Origin: Nostoc paludosum FACHB-159
Lineage (GTDB): Bacteria > Cyanobacteriota > Cyanobacteriia > Cyanobacteriales > Nostocaceae
Reading direction: 5' to 3'
DNA: 64,000 bases
Assembly (NCBI RefSeq): GCF_014698835.1
Contig: NZ_JACJTU010000025.1
Location: 62,001-126,000 of the forward strand
Each line of letters begins with the position of its first letter. The stretch's first letter is position 1. Positions 1 to 8,279 of the stretch are shown here, piece by piece. The position numbers and the translations under genes are program-made. The notes beneath the pieces are model-generated. The model was not told the origin of the DNA. It saw only the letters and a program-made list of their open reading frames with translations, and made no database searches.

Positions 1-61
1 CGATTCGAACGCGCGACATTCACCTTGGCAAGGTGACGCTCTACCACTGAGCTATACCCGC
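1..61 (-). tRNA. tRNA-Gly(GCC), 3' end cut by window edge
   Basis: Read on the minus strand, the sequence begins GCGGGTATAGCTCAGTGG at 61, a normal acceptor 5' strand and D arm. An anticodon stem-loop CTTGCCAAG (anticodon GCC, glycine) follows, then a T arm with GTTCGAATC. The window ends inside the T arm, so the 3' acceptor strand lies outside. Confidence 0.93.
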
Positions 62-119
62 AATCATCGGTCATTTATTAATATGTCAGATTTCTTCTAA
101 ATTGTCAACCCCTTAATAT

Positions 120-357
120 TAATTATTGGGCATAGGGCATGGAGCATTGGTTATGGGGCAGATGGGCAAGTGTGGGTAAATGGGGAGACAAGGGGACAAG
201 GAGACAAATTACAATAAGTCTTTCCTCCGAAGTTCTGTTCGCCCTTGGCCTTGGCGTTCGCGCAGCGTCTCCGACACGAGAAGCCATCGCCAAAAGCCGA
301 CACTGGTGAGTTCTTTCCTTGTCCCCATGCCCCATGCCCCATGCCCCATGCCCTATT
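120..357. repeat. Heptamer repeats and a dispersed Nostoc repeat
   Basis: Four consecutive CCCATGC-type heptamers occupy about 325-354. Loosely complementary GGGCATGG/GGGCATAG stretches at 128-160 could pair with them into a long imperfect hairpin. Between them (about 240-300) is a dispersed repeat of the type CGTTCGCGCAGCGTCTC. Short ORFs here are repeat artefacts. The block lies between ribH and the tRNA and holds no gene. Confidence 0.8.
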
Positions 358-358
358 A

Positions 359-937
359 CTAACTTAATTCTTCTGACTCTACTGTTAAATTGCCGACGCT
401 GGCATTTGGAAAAGAAGGTGGCAAAGACTGGGTATTAAGAGGATATGGTTCTGCCAAGTTAGAACGCAGTTGCCGCATTAGGCTAGCCATTTCTAGGGCA
501 TTGAGGGCGTAATCCCAACCATGATTGCCTTTGATACCTGCTCGTTCTAAGGCTTGCTGCATAGTGTCTACAGTCAAAATTCCAAAAATAACTGGCACTC
601 CAGTTTGAAAGCTAGCGGCGGCAATGCCTTTAGAAACTTCCGCAGATACGTAATCAAAATGGGGTGTTTGCCCTCGAATCACTGCCCCAAGACAAATTAC
701 AGCATCATAACGATGGGAAAGTGCTAGTTGGCGAGCTACTAAAGGCACTTCAAAACTTCCCGGTACCCAAACGTAGTCTACCTGATTCCCGTGGGGGTTG
801 GGGTCTACGCCGTGGCGTTTCAAGCAATCTTGACATCCCTCAAGCAGCTTTCCGGTAACTAGGTCATTGAATCGACCAATCACCACTGCAAAACGCAAAG
901 GTTCCGTTTGAGTAAAAGTTCCCTCAAAAACTGCCAT
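359..937 (-). CDS. ribH: 6,7-dimethyl-8-ribityllumazine synthase
   Basis: Lumazine synthase condenses 5-amino-6-ribitylaminouracil with 3,4-dihydroxy-2-butanone 4-phosphate in the penultimate step of riboflavin synthesis, as a cytosolic oligomeric shell. The 192-residue protein shows the family landmarks in order: RFAVVIGRFND near residue 15-25, VPGSFEVPLVARQLA near 57-72, CLGAVIRGQTPHFDYV near 82-97 (with the catalytic His) and PVIFGILTVDTMQQA near 113-128. A 30-40 residue hydrophilic C-terminal tail exceeds the core fold. The ATG at 937 starts just before the conserved core. psbZ lies upstream on the same strand, about 190 bp away, an arrangement I associate with cyanobacteria. Cotranscription is inferred. 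Confidence 0.97.
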   Translation of the reverse strand: MAVFEGTFTQTEPLRFAVVIGRFNDLVTGKLLEGCQDCLKRHGVDPNPHGNQVDYVWVPGSFEVPLVARQLALSHRYDAVICLGAVIRGQTPHFDYVSAEVSKGIAAASFQTGVPVIFGILTVDTMQQALERAGIKGNHGWDYALNALEMASLMRQLRSNLAEPYPLNTQSLPPSFPNASVGNLTVESEELS

Positions 938-993
938 GACTGCCTCTTAATCAACTATACTTCTGGCCAATATACATTTCTTATTTAAATCTA

Positions 994-1083
994 GAGGAGC
1001 AGGAAAGCGGGGTCAAAAATCAGGAAACTGCAAAAAATTTCTGCTTTTTTCCTTAATCTTTGACCTTGGCTTTTCTGCCCCTC
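994..1083. other. Long imperfect inverted repeat between psbZ and ribH
   Basis: The arm starting GAGGAGCAGGAAAGCGGGG is complementary, with mismatches, to the segment ending GGCTTTTCTGCCCCTC, with a loop rich in A/T in the middle. A folded transcript could form a roughly 35-bp imperfect hairpin between the two minus-strand genes. It could attenuate or protect a psbZ-ribH transcript, or it may be a decayed mobile repeat. No T-run makes it a classic terminator. Confidence 0.5.
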
Positions 1084-1125
1084 TAATTTTTATATTAGGT
1101 GTCTGCGCCAGAGGGAAGCCGTTGC

Positions 1126-1314
1126 CTAGACGACAAAAAAGTTTAACAAACCAACTAAAAATACCAAAGCAATCCAGACACCAGAACCAAGCCAGAGAAG
1201 CTTTTTAGATTCAACCCAATTTTGAGGGGTGGCGTAAGCAACAGGAACGCCAACAACTAGAACAAAAGACAACAGAACTAGGCTAATTAAAGCAAATTGG
1301 AATATTATGGTCAT
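1126..1314 (-). CDS. psbZ: Photosystem II protein PsbZ (Ycf9)
   Basis: PsbZ is a two-helix thylakoid protein at the periphery of photosystem II, involved in supercomplex stability. The 62-residue protein from the ATG at 1314 (MTIIFQFALISL...) has the usual family length, two hydrophobic segments (about residues 5-27 and 40-60) and the conserved polar loop ATPQNWVESKKLLW. An upstream in-frame start at 1329 adds five residues (MGEAK) not expected in the family, so I chose the inner ATG. It is followed on the same strand by ribH. Confidence 0.95.
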   Translation of the reverse strand: MTIIFQFALISLVLLSFVLVVGVPVAYATPQNWVESKKLLWLGSGVWIALVFLVGLLNFFVV

Positions 1315-1464
1315 TTTTGCTTCTCCCAATACAGCTAAATACTAAAGATAGAATATCCTAAAGGGCGACACCGACACTTTCTTCTTATTTTTAAGCTACC
1401 AGAAATTACAACACTTTAGTCATTTGTCCTTTGTCTAAGTACCGATGACTAATGACTCTTAAAT

Positions 1465-4170
1465 ATGGATTTAATTCTTTGTCACACAACAGCTGATTTT
1501 GACGCACTAGGAGCAGCGGTAGGGCTAACGCGCTTACTACCGGGAAGCAAGATTGTGCTGACTGGCGGTTCTCACCCTCCTGTACGGGATTTCTTAGCGT
1601 TGCATCGGGATGAGTATTCGTTAATTGAGCGCCGTTCGGTGAATCCAGAAAAAATTCGGTCTTTGAATGTGGTGGATACGCAACAGCGCGATCGCCTGGG
1701 TAAAGCTGGCGAATGGTTAGATTTACCTAATGTCTCAGAGATTATACTGTATGACCATCACTTAGGCCAACAATCCGATATTCCCGCGACGCGATCGCAT
1801 ATTTCTTCAGTAGGAGCTACGACAACTTTAATTGTCGAGCAATTGCAACAACAGCAAATATCCCTGACTCCTGCCGAAGCCACAGTGATGGCTTTGGGTA
1901 TCCATGTTGACACCGGTTCGTTGACCTTTGACCAGTCTACACCACGAGATGCTTTAGCTTTGGCTTGGTTGATGCAACAAGGTGCTAGTTTATCAGTAAT
2001 TTCCACATACCGCGATCCGGGATTGTCTTTGCAATTACAGCAGCTATTAACTAAATCGCTGGAAAATTTAGAATATATCTGTCTGCGCGGATATACAGTT
2101 GGCTGGGTAACTTTAAAGACAGATAATTTTGTGCCTGGTTTATCGAGTCTGGCTTCAGAACTTCTAGAATTAACTGAAATTGATGCCATCCTGTTGGCTA
2201 ATGAATATCCTTTGGGTGATGGTGATTCCAGGTTAACAGTAATTGGGCGATCGCAAATTCCCAAAACAAATCTCAATTTATTATTCCAACTCTACGGTGG
2301 TGGGGGTCACTCCCAAGCTGCATCGCTGAACTTAAGAGGAGTAGATTCACAAGCAACATTACAACAGATCCTTAACACGTTAAAAGCCCAAATTCCGCAT
2401 CCGCCGACTGCTAGGGATTTGATGTCTTCTCCTGTTCGGACTATTTTACCTGAAACCACAATTGCCGAAGCCCAGCGCATTTTATTGCGCTATGGACACT
2501 CTGGTTTATCTGTAGTCGATACCCAAAGGCAATTGGTGGGTATTATTTCGCGGCGGGATCTCGATATTGCCCTGCATCACGGATTTAGTCATGCCCCAGT
2601 TAAAGGTTACATGACCACGAATCTGAAAACGATTACACCAGATACGACACTGCCACAAATTGAAGCGCTGATGGTAACTTATGATATCGGACGCTTACCA
2701 GTATTAGAAAACGGGCAATTAGTTGGTATTGTTACCCGTACTGATGTATTGCGCGAATTACATGAAGAGGACATGGGGACGCAGGAACACGGGGACGTAG
2801 GTACTGGTTTACCGTTTACATCAGAGCGTCTTAACCTCTCCGTGTCATCTTCGCTGGCTCCTCAACTGTGGCAATTGCTGACTACAGCATCCCAAGAGGC
2901 AGAAAAACGGGGCTGGCATCTTTATCTTGTCGGGGGTGCGGTGCGGGACTTGCTGTTAGCCGATGCAGCAGGCAACTTGATGATTAAAGATATTGACCTT
3001 GTAGTTGATGGCTTTCATAAATCAGCAGATGTTGGCGCTGGTGTGGAATTAGCAAAAGCACTCCAACAACTTTACCCAACGGCTCGTTTAGAAATCCACG
3101 GGGCTTTTCAAACTGCGGCTTTGCTGTGGCACAAAGACCCCGAATTAGATTCTTTATGGGTTGATATTGCTACCGCTAGGACAGAATTTTATCCTTATCC
3201 AGCAGCAAATCCAGAAGTTGAGGCAAGTTCTATTCGTCAAGATTTGTATCGGCGAGACTTTACCATTAACGCCCTAGCTTTGCGCCTAACTTCTCCCCGT
3301 GCTGGTGAATTACTCGATTTCTTTGGTGGTTTACTGGATTTACAAGCTAAGCAAATTCGGGTTTTACACGCCAACAGCTTTATCGAAGATCCCACCCGCA
3401 TTTATCGCGGCGTGCGCTTTGCCGTGCGCTTCGGTTTTGAAATTGAACCACAAACACAAGAGTTTATCCGCTATGCCATCAACAGTGGTGTTTACGATCG
3501 CACTGCTCAAGAGAATAGCAAAACTCCAGCTCTCCAAACTCGACTGAAAACAGAATTAAAACACATCTTAGAAGCCCCTTACTGGAAATCAGCTTTACAG
3601 TTACTCGATAACTTAGGGGCATTGCAATGTATCCATCCTACCCTGAAGCTAGATGCATTACTCCTGCGCCAATTACGCTTGCTAGAACGGTGTTTACGGC
3701 GATTTGACCCCCAACAAACCCTGATTCATTGGGAAATGCGATTAGAAACAATAATCGGCCACCTACAACCACAATATCGGGCGAAAGTGGCAAAAAATCT
3801 GCAATTACAAGAGGATGGCATTAAACGCTTGCAAAATTTAGCTCAGGCTGAAGCCGAAGTTTTAGAATCTTTACCTGCATGTCAACGCCCTAGTCAAGTA
3901 GTTCAATTTCTCCGGCAGTACGACTTACCAATGTTAGTTTTAATTGCTTTACAAACCCAGCGAGTAATCAGGGGGCAAATATGGCATTACTTAACAGTTT
4001 TGGCTAACATTAGCCCGATTTTAAATGGTAATGACTTAAAAAAATTAGGTTATAAACCAGGGGCGCAGTATCGACAAATGTTAGATGATTTACTTGCTGC
4101 AACTTTAGATGGAGTAATTAAAAATAAAGCAGAAGCAGAGGAGTTTTTAAGCCAGTCTTATCCTCACTAA
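1465..4170 (+). CDS. DHH-CBS-tRNA nucleotidyltransferase (CCA/A-adding family) fusion
   Basis: Three modules make up the 901 residues. First, a DHH/DHHA1 phosphoesterase: HTTADFDALGAA at 7-18, YDHHLG near 97, GGGGHSQAA near 278. Second, a CBS-domain pair at about 315-435. Third, a class II poly(A)/CCA nucleotidyltransferase head with GGAVRDLLL near 489 and the metal-binding DIDLVVDG near 507, followed by the RNA-binding domain. The last module probably completes or repairs tRNA 3' CCA ends. The same architecture is known in cyanobacteria and some deep-branching bacteria, where CC- and A-addition may be split between enzymes; I cannot tell which activity this one has. The linker between CBS and transferase (near 2770-2815) looks repeat-derived (GGGGACG units). 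Confidence 0.9.
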   Translation: MDLILCHTTADFDALGAAVGLTRLLPGSKIVLTGGSHPPVRDFLALHRDEYSLIERRSVNPEKIRSLNVVDTQQRDRLGKAGEWLDLPNVSEIILYDHHLGQQSDIPATRSHISSVGATTTLIVEQLQQQQISLTPAEATVMALGIHVDTGSLTFDQSTPRDALALAWLMQQGASLSVISTYRDPGLSLQLQQLLTKSLENLEYICLRGYTVGWVTLKTDNFVPGLSSLASELLELTEIDAILLANEYPLGDGDSRLTVIGRSQIPKTNLNLLFQLYGGGGHSQAASLNLRGVDSQATLQQILNTLKAQIPHPPTARDLMSSPVRTILPETTIAEAQRILLRYGHSGLSVVDTQRQLVGIISRRDLDIALHHGFSHAPVKGYMTTNLKTITPDTTLPQIEALMVTYDIGRLPVLENGQLVGIVTRTDVLRELHEEDMGTQEHGDVGTGLPFTSERLNLSVSSSLAPQLWQLLTTASQEAEKRGWHLYLVGGAVRDLLLADAAGNLMIKDIDLVVDGFHKSADVGAGVELAKALQQLYPTARLEIHGAFQTAALLWHKDPELDSLWVDIATARTEFYPYPAANPEVEASSIRQDLYRRDFTINALALRLTSPRAGELLDFFGGLLDLQAKQIRVLHANSFIEDPTRIYRGVRFAVRFGFEIEPQTQEFIRYAINSGVYDRTAQENSKTPALQTRLKTELKHILEAPYWKSALQLLDNLGALQCIHPTLKLDALLLRQLRLLERCLRRFDPQQTLIHWEMRLETIIGHLQPQYRAKVAKNLQLQEDGIKRLQNLAQAEAEVLESLPACQRPSQVVQFLRQYDLPMLVLIALQTQRVIRGQIWHYLTVLANISPILNGNDLKKLGYKPGAQYRQMLDDLLAATLDGVIKNKAEAEEFLSQSYPH

Positions 4171-4194
4171 TTGATATTGCAACTAGGTGATATT

Positions 4195-4776
4195 ATGCAA
4201 ATTCAAGCATCAAAAAAACACTACACTCCTGAAGAATATTTACAACTAGAGGAGACATCAGATTTCAAAAATGAATATCGAGATGGAGAAATTATTCCAA
4301 TGGCTGGTGGTACGACTAATCACAATGAAATTGCAGGTAATTTTTACGCTAATTTTAAATTTACAATTCGGGGTAAAAATTACAAAATCTACATGGGTGA
4401 TGTCAAATTATGGATACAGCGTTATCGTATCTACACTTATCCTGATATCATGGTTATTCAGGGAGAACCACTTTATGAAGGAACTAGCACTACTACAGTT
4501 ACAAATCCCATAATGATTGTGGAGGTATTATCTAAATCAACAGAAAATCATGATAGAACTAATAAATTTAGATTTTATCGTTCTATTCCGACACTCCAAG
4601 AATATATTATAATTAATCAATACGAATACCTTGTTGAGCAGTTTAATAAAAATGTTGAAGGTCAATGGGTATTAACTGAATACGAATCAGTAGATGCTTT
4701 ATTAACATTAAAATCAATAGATTTTCAAATTAGCTTCAGCGAGATTTATGAAGGAATTAATTTGGAAATAGAATAA
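4195..4776 (+). CDS. Uma2-family (DUF820) endonuclease-fold protein
   Basis: This is a PD-(D/E)XK-fold protein of the Uma2 group, greatly expanded in cyanobacteria and without a settled cellular role. The 193-residue product starts MQIQASKKHYTPEEYLQLEE. It contains EYRDGEIIPMAGGTTNHNEI, the central PDIMVI stretch with the family acidic residue, and IMIVEVLSKSTENHDR with the conserved E-x-L-S-x-S-T. A TTG at 4171, directly after the previous stop codon, is in frame, but the ATG at 4195 fits the family start. It may be read through from the upstream gene. Confidence 0.85.
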   Translation: MQIQASKKHYTPEEYLQLEETSDFKNEYRDGEIIPMAGGTTNHNEIAGNFYANFKFTIRGKNYKIYMGDVKLWIQRYRIYTYPDIMVIQGEPLYEGTSTTTVTNPIMIVEVLSKSTENHDRTNKFRFYRSIPTLQEYIIINQYEYLVEQFNKNVEGQWVLTEYESVDALLTLKSIDFQISFSEIYEGINLEIE

Positions 4777-4797
4777 GAATTAAAGCGATCGCAGTAT

Positions 4798-4860
4798 TCT
4801 AAATTGTATCTATAGTCTATATTTAATCTCGTAATTGTGCTACCGTTTGTAGTCGGCGAT
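4798..4860 (-). pseudogene. Remnant of a Uma2 gene 3' end
   Basis: About 60 bp beginning TCTAAATTGTATCTA closely match the 3' end of the decayed Uma2 gene at 5005-5060: same TAAATTGTATCTA start, then ATATTTAAT, CTCG and AATTxTGCTxCC. It is a duplicated or left-over tail of a second, otherwise deleted Uma2 gene. A MITE lies between the two copies. Confidence 0.6.
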
Positions 4861-4880
4861 CGCACTCATTATTACTTTAC

Positions 4881-5000
4881 CAGGATTTACGCAATAAGCC
4901 TCTGAAACTCTTATTCCTCCGTGTTCTCTGCGTTATCTGTGGTAGCCTACGGCAAGCCGCTCCGGGTCTACGATTTTCCGTTACCTGTGCGTAAGTCCTG
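4881..5000. mobile_element. MITE with CAGGACTTACGCA-type ends
   Basis: A 120-bp element is bounded by 13-bp terminal inverted repeats, CAGGATTTACGCA on the left and TGCGTAAGTCCTG on the right (one mismatch). It is flanked by a 5-bp direct repeat TTTAC at 4876-4880 and 5001-5005, a clear target-site duplication. No ORF lies inside. A second member is at 20433-20634. The right target copy runs into the stop codon of the adjacent Uma2 pseudogene. Confidence 0.85.
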
Positions 5001-5004
5001 TTTA

Positions 5005-5684
5005 CTAAATTGTATCTAGGTCAATATTTAATTCTCGCAATTTTGCTGCCAAACGTTCTGCTTTCTCTTGTGCTTGTGCAGCAGTTTCTTCAGGTGTCGG
5101 TACTAACTGTCCATCAGATGTAAACCAACGTCATAATTGCTGATGAATTCCCAAATAAAGCCCTAATTGTTTGCTCCACAAATGCCCTTGTTCATTTGCT
5201 TGCAGAGGTTGATATTTTCCATCTACTATGTGAAATCCAGCAAATTCTAATGTATATGGGTCAAACCAAAAATAATTTGGTGTGCGAAAAGTATCTTGAT
5301 AAATTTCTTTCTTTAAACTTTTGTCTGTTTTCCCTGTTGATTCTGACAAAATTTCTAAAATGACATTCGGATATTTGCCATATTCTTCCCACAATACCCA
5401 ACTTTTCCGGGCTTTACATTCCGTTCCTAGCACTACAAATAAATCTGGGCCGCGAAAGTATTCTGATTTTTTTTGTGTGGACTGTAGTAGATAGTTAGGT
5501 TTCCCGCTGCATAAAAATCATTTCTGTCTTGCCACAACCATTCAAGGGATTGTAAAAGTAAGATAATTTGTCGTAGATGCAGATCGCTTTCTAAGGGAGG
5601 CTCATCACTCCATAAATCACTAGGAGGAAATATTACATCTTTCGAGATGTCTGGTTGAGATTCTAATTCTTGAGCAATGGTCAT
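5005..5684 (-). pseudogene. Uma2-family gene broken by a frameshift and an in-frame stop
   Basis: From the ATG at 5684 (MTIAQELESQPDISKDV...) the frame runs to about 5475, where a run of eight A (T on the plus strand) shifts it. A +1 or -2 change there restores ...SEYFRGPDLFVVLGTEC. The second frame holds the conserved core YPNVILEILSEST and YFWFDPYTLEF. A TGA then interrupts at 5131-5133, after LGIHQQL. Beyond it the frame continues with RWFTSDGQLVPTPEET and a charged coiled-coil tail, typical of cyanobacterial Uma2 proteins, ending at a TAG at 5005-5007. Two independent lesions argue for decay rather than a sequencing error. Confidence 0.85.
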
Positions 5685-5798
5685 AGAATCAATCTAGCAT
5701 CAATTAGTTCTACGTTTATTTTAACAGTGTTGTAAATCGCTATCTGTAGCTGAAACTTCTACCAATTTTTAATTACGAATTAGTAGAAGTGCTATTGT

Positions 5799-6422
5799 TT
5801 ATGAATTTGCCAGTTGTCGGAAGCGTTCTTGAATTTCCTTAATCGAAAATAGCGCCTCAAACTTCAACCCAGCTGATTGGTACAATTCCCCTCCACCTTG
5901 GTGTCTGTCTACCAATGCAATTATTTCATTAACGGTATAACCTGCTGCTTGAAGACGCTCAACTGCTTTGAGAGCAGATTGCCCAGTTGTGACGACATCC
6001 TCCAAAACCACTATCTTTGCACCTTCTGTTAAAGTTGGGCCTTCTATATAAGCTCTCGTCCCATAACCCTTGGCTTCCTTGCGGATAATCAGCGCTGGTA
6101 TCGGCCGATTTTCATAAACGGAAACCACGCTCACTGCTGTCACAAGTGGATCGGCCCCCATTGTTAAACCCGCTACAGCCTGCGTATCTTCAGATAGTAA
6201 AGGAAATAGTAACCGTCCGACTGCCAAAGCTCCTTGGGGGTGCAGTGTTACCTGCATCTTATTGACGTAATAAGAACTACGTAGCCCAGAAGCAAGAACG
6301 AAATCACCCTCTTGATAAGCCACCTGAGCAAATAAATCTAATAGTTTCTGGCGCAAGTGAGTCAAATCAGGGGTAGTTGCCCAAATATTTGAGTCAGTAA
6401 GAGTTTCAGTAGGATACGTCAT
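5799..6422 (-). CDS. pyrE: Orotate phosphoribosyltransferase
   Basis: It transfers phosphoribose from PRPP to orotate, giving OMP in de novo pyrimidine synthesis. The 207-residue protein shows the substrate-binding segment SGLRSSYYVNKMQ near residue 45, the GADPLVTAV loop near 90, the RKEAKGYGTRAYIEGP loop near 118-133 and the PRPP-binding signature VVLEDVVTTGQSALKA near 138-153. Length is normal for the family. The gene stands alone, transcribed away from the next plus-strand gene. Confidence 0.96.
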   Translation of the reverse strand: MTYPTETLTDSNIWATTPDLTHLRQKLLDLFAQVAYQEGDFVLASGLRSSYYVNKMQVTLHPQGALAVGRLLFPLLSEDTQAVAGLTMGADPLVTAVSVVSVYENRPIPALIIRKEAKGYGTRAYIEGPTLTEGAKIVVLEDVVTTGQSALKAVERLQAAGYTVNEIIALVDRHQGGGELYQSAGLKFEALFSIKEIQERFRQLANS

Positions 6423-6523
6423 TACAAAACATTAAAAGTTGTGCTACACCAAAGGTTGAACTGATAACAGTTCTGAAATTAAGCATAAATTAAGATTCGC
6501 CACAAATTTGAGGAGTAAGGAAC

Positions 6524-6940
6524 GTGGGTATAAAATTAAAAACCTTTGGTGGTTTATTAATACTGCTTGCTGCTGGTATTGCTTTTCCCTCTATTGTCGC
6601 CGCCCAAACAGAAACACCCAAAAGCGAGACTACAAGTGATGTGTTTGAACGCGCATTTTTTCGACACGATCGCAATTTTTATGAAAACGGCACCCTCAAG
6701 CGTCAACTAGACTCATTTCTCGGATCTGGCGCCAGTTTTGGTGGTTCCTTCCCAGAAAATGAAATTGCCCGTGATGCTGAATTGGTTAATACTCTATATC
6801 ACGATGTTCTGACTCAGCAAGCAGGCAACGATCCCTATATTCGCACTCCTGATTTACCAAATCCCTATGACACATCGCTAATGATGTCACCGCGCTTGAA
6901 TGCTAACAAGCTAAAAGTCGGAACTGAATTCAAGTTTTAA
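6524..6940 (+). CDS. Secreted protein of unknown function
   Basis: I do not recognise a characterised family. The GTG at 6524 is preceded by GAGGAGTAAGGA, a good ribosome-binding site, and opens a signal peptide (about residues 1-27, hydrophobic LLILLAAGIAFPSIVAAQ, cleavage likely after VAA). The mature part of about 110 residues is polar and contains FERAFFRHDRNFYEN, LDSFLGSGASFGGSFPENEI and a C-terminal KVGTEFKF. It is probably periplasmic or exported. The composition and lack of internal stops look like a genuine conserved cyanobacterial gene. Confidence 0.75.
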   Translation: MGIKLKTFGGLLILLAAGIAFPSIVAAQTETPKSETTSDVFERAFFRHDRNFYENGTLKRQLDSFLGSGASFGGSFPENEIARDAELVNTLYHDVLTQQAGNDPYIRTPDLPNPYDTSLMMSPRLNANKLKVGTEFKF

Positions 6941-7116
6941 ACTTTACCACCTCGTTAGGAATAGGGAAATCAAGGGCGTAGGAGCACAAGGGAGACAAGT
7001 CTAATTACTCCTAACTCTTCAGTCAACAGTAAACAGTCAACACCCAACACCCAGCACCTCCAATGCCCTATCCCCCATACCCTATTCCCATCTATATTTT
7101 ATTTTTATAACTTTAG

Positions 7117-7189
7117 TGCGCCCTGCTGGAATCGAACCAGCCTGAAGACGAATTATGAGTTCGTTGCCTCCCCAATCGGCCAAAGGCGC
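7117..7189 (-). tRNA. tRNA-Met(CAT)
   Basis: Read on the minus strand, GCGCCTT at 7189 pairs with AGGGCGC at the 3' end, with A73 at 7117. The D arm is GGCCGATTGGGGAGGC, the anticodon arm ACGAACTCATAATTCGT carries CAT, and the T arm CTGGTTCGATTCCAG is perfect. CCA is not encoded. CAT could also be a lysidine-modified tRNA-Ile or the initiator; the paired first base rules against a standard initiator, but Ile2 is not excluded. Confidence 0.88.
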
Positions 7190-7470
7190 TTGTTTTGCTG
7201 GGTTTAGTTATTTAAACCCTTAAGTCAAGTTTATTTGCTAATTTTAGAGTGAGGTACACTACCTTACGTACTTAATTTTAGCAAACTCCCCTATTTTAGC
7301 ACAAATTTACTGCCTGTGAATACTCGACAATAGTTTGCCAGATTTTTATACTACATAATCTAATCATGAAATAGTGCAAACTAATATTGATTAACTTCCT
7401 TTAAGGATTGAGGTGTCAAGCTTCATTATTCTTAAAAAAACCAGCATTATTGTGCATTAGCTTGTCAGCA

Positions 7471-8169
7471 ATGAAAATAAATTCTACTGTACTTCTTACT
7501 TTGATTTTGTTAATCCTGATGTTAGGAGCAGGTTCTGTAAGCGCGTTTTTGGGGTTTGAACTAGGAAGTTCAGCACTCAAAGGCGTTAGCACACCAGATG
7601 GGCGTCCTACAACTAAATTTGCCAGCAGTAAAGGAAATAACTCCCAACAGGGAGTAGTGCTATTAAAAGAGGAAGAAATTCTGAAAATTGTCAAGGCGCG
7701 AATTGAGGGTAAGACCAAGGCTGCGAAATCGGAAAAGCTAGAGGAAGATGATGAAGAAACCAATAGCAGTAAGCAGAAGCCAGAAGAAAAACCAAAAGAA
7801 GTAGTTGAGGAAAAACCCCAGCCAGGTTTTCCAGTGGTTGCCCAGAGTGAAGGCGTAACTATGTCCGTGCAATCTGCCCGCTACTCTGGCGGTGATTTAC
7901 TCTTGAAAGTAAAAATGCAGAACAAAGGTAAGGATTCTGTGCGCTTCTTGTATAGTTTTTTAGATGTTACTGATGATAAAGGACGAACCCTGAGCGCTAG
8001 TACAGAAGGTTTACCAACAGAATTGCCTGTCAATGGGCCAGCATTTACAGGTACAGTGAGCATTCCCACGGCTTTACTTGATGATGTCAAAAAAATATCA
8101 TTGGCTTTAACTGATTATCCTGCTCAAGAATTAAAGCTAGAAGCATTGAATATTCCTGTAGAAAGGTAA
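7471..8169 (+). CDS. Secreted protein with charged linker, unknown function
   Basis: The ATG at 7471 opens a clear signal peptide or anchor (MKINSTVLLTLILLILMLGAGSV). An upstream GTG-initiated frame at 7408 adds implausible sequence. The first third is polar and contains EEEILKIVKARIEGKTKAAKSEKLEED, a highly charged Lys/Glu/Pro linker (about residues 75-120). The last 110 residues (SEGVTMSVQSARYSGGDLLL... to the end) look like an immunoglobulin-like beta domain with an LLLKVKMQNKGKDSVRFLYSF core, similar in style to DUF4352-type surface domains. A periplasmic or envelope location is likely. The function is unknown. Confidence 0.7.
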   Translation: MKINSTVLLTLILLILMLGAGSVSAFLGFELGSSALKGVSTPDGRPTTKFASSKGNNSQQGVVLLKEEEILKIVKARIEGKTKAAKSEKLEEDDEETNSSKQKPEEKPKEVVEEKPQPGFPVVAQSEGVTMSVQSARYSGGDLLLKVKMQNKGKDSVRFLYSFLDVTDDKGRTLSASTEGLPTELPVNGPAFTGTVSIPTALLDDVKKISLALTDYPAQELKLEALNIPVER

Positions 8170-8270
8170 AAGGGGTATTGGGGACTGGGGATTTGGGACT
8201 GGGTACAGGGAAAGAATTTTTTTTAATCCCTCATTCCCAATACCCAATACCCAGTCCCCAGTCTCCCTAA
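8170..8270. repeat. Heptamer repeats forming an inverted pair
   Basis: GGGGTATTGGGGACTGGGG on the left arm mirrors CCCAATACCCAGTCCCCAG on the right arm, with about 25 bases between. It sits between the stop of one gene and the start of the next and can fold into a strong hairpin. Confidence 0.75.
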
Positions 8271-8279
8271 ATAGAGGGC

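Noticed and set aside
1758..2276. 172-residue minus-strand ORF inside the CCA-adding gene
   Set aside because: Antisense shadow of a well-supported gene; Cys/Ser-rich translation with no motif.
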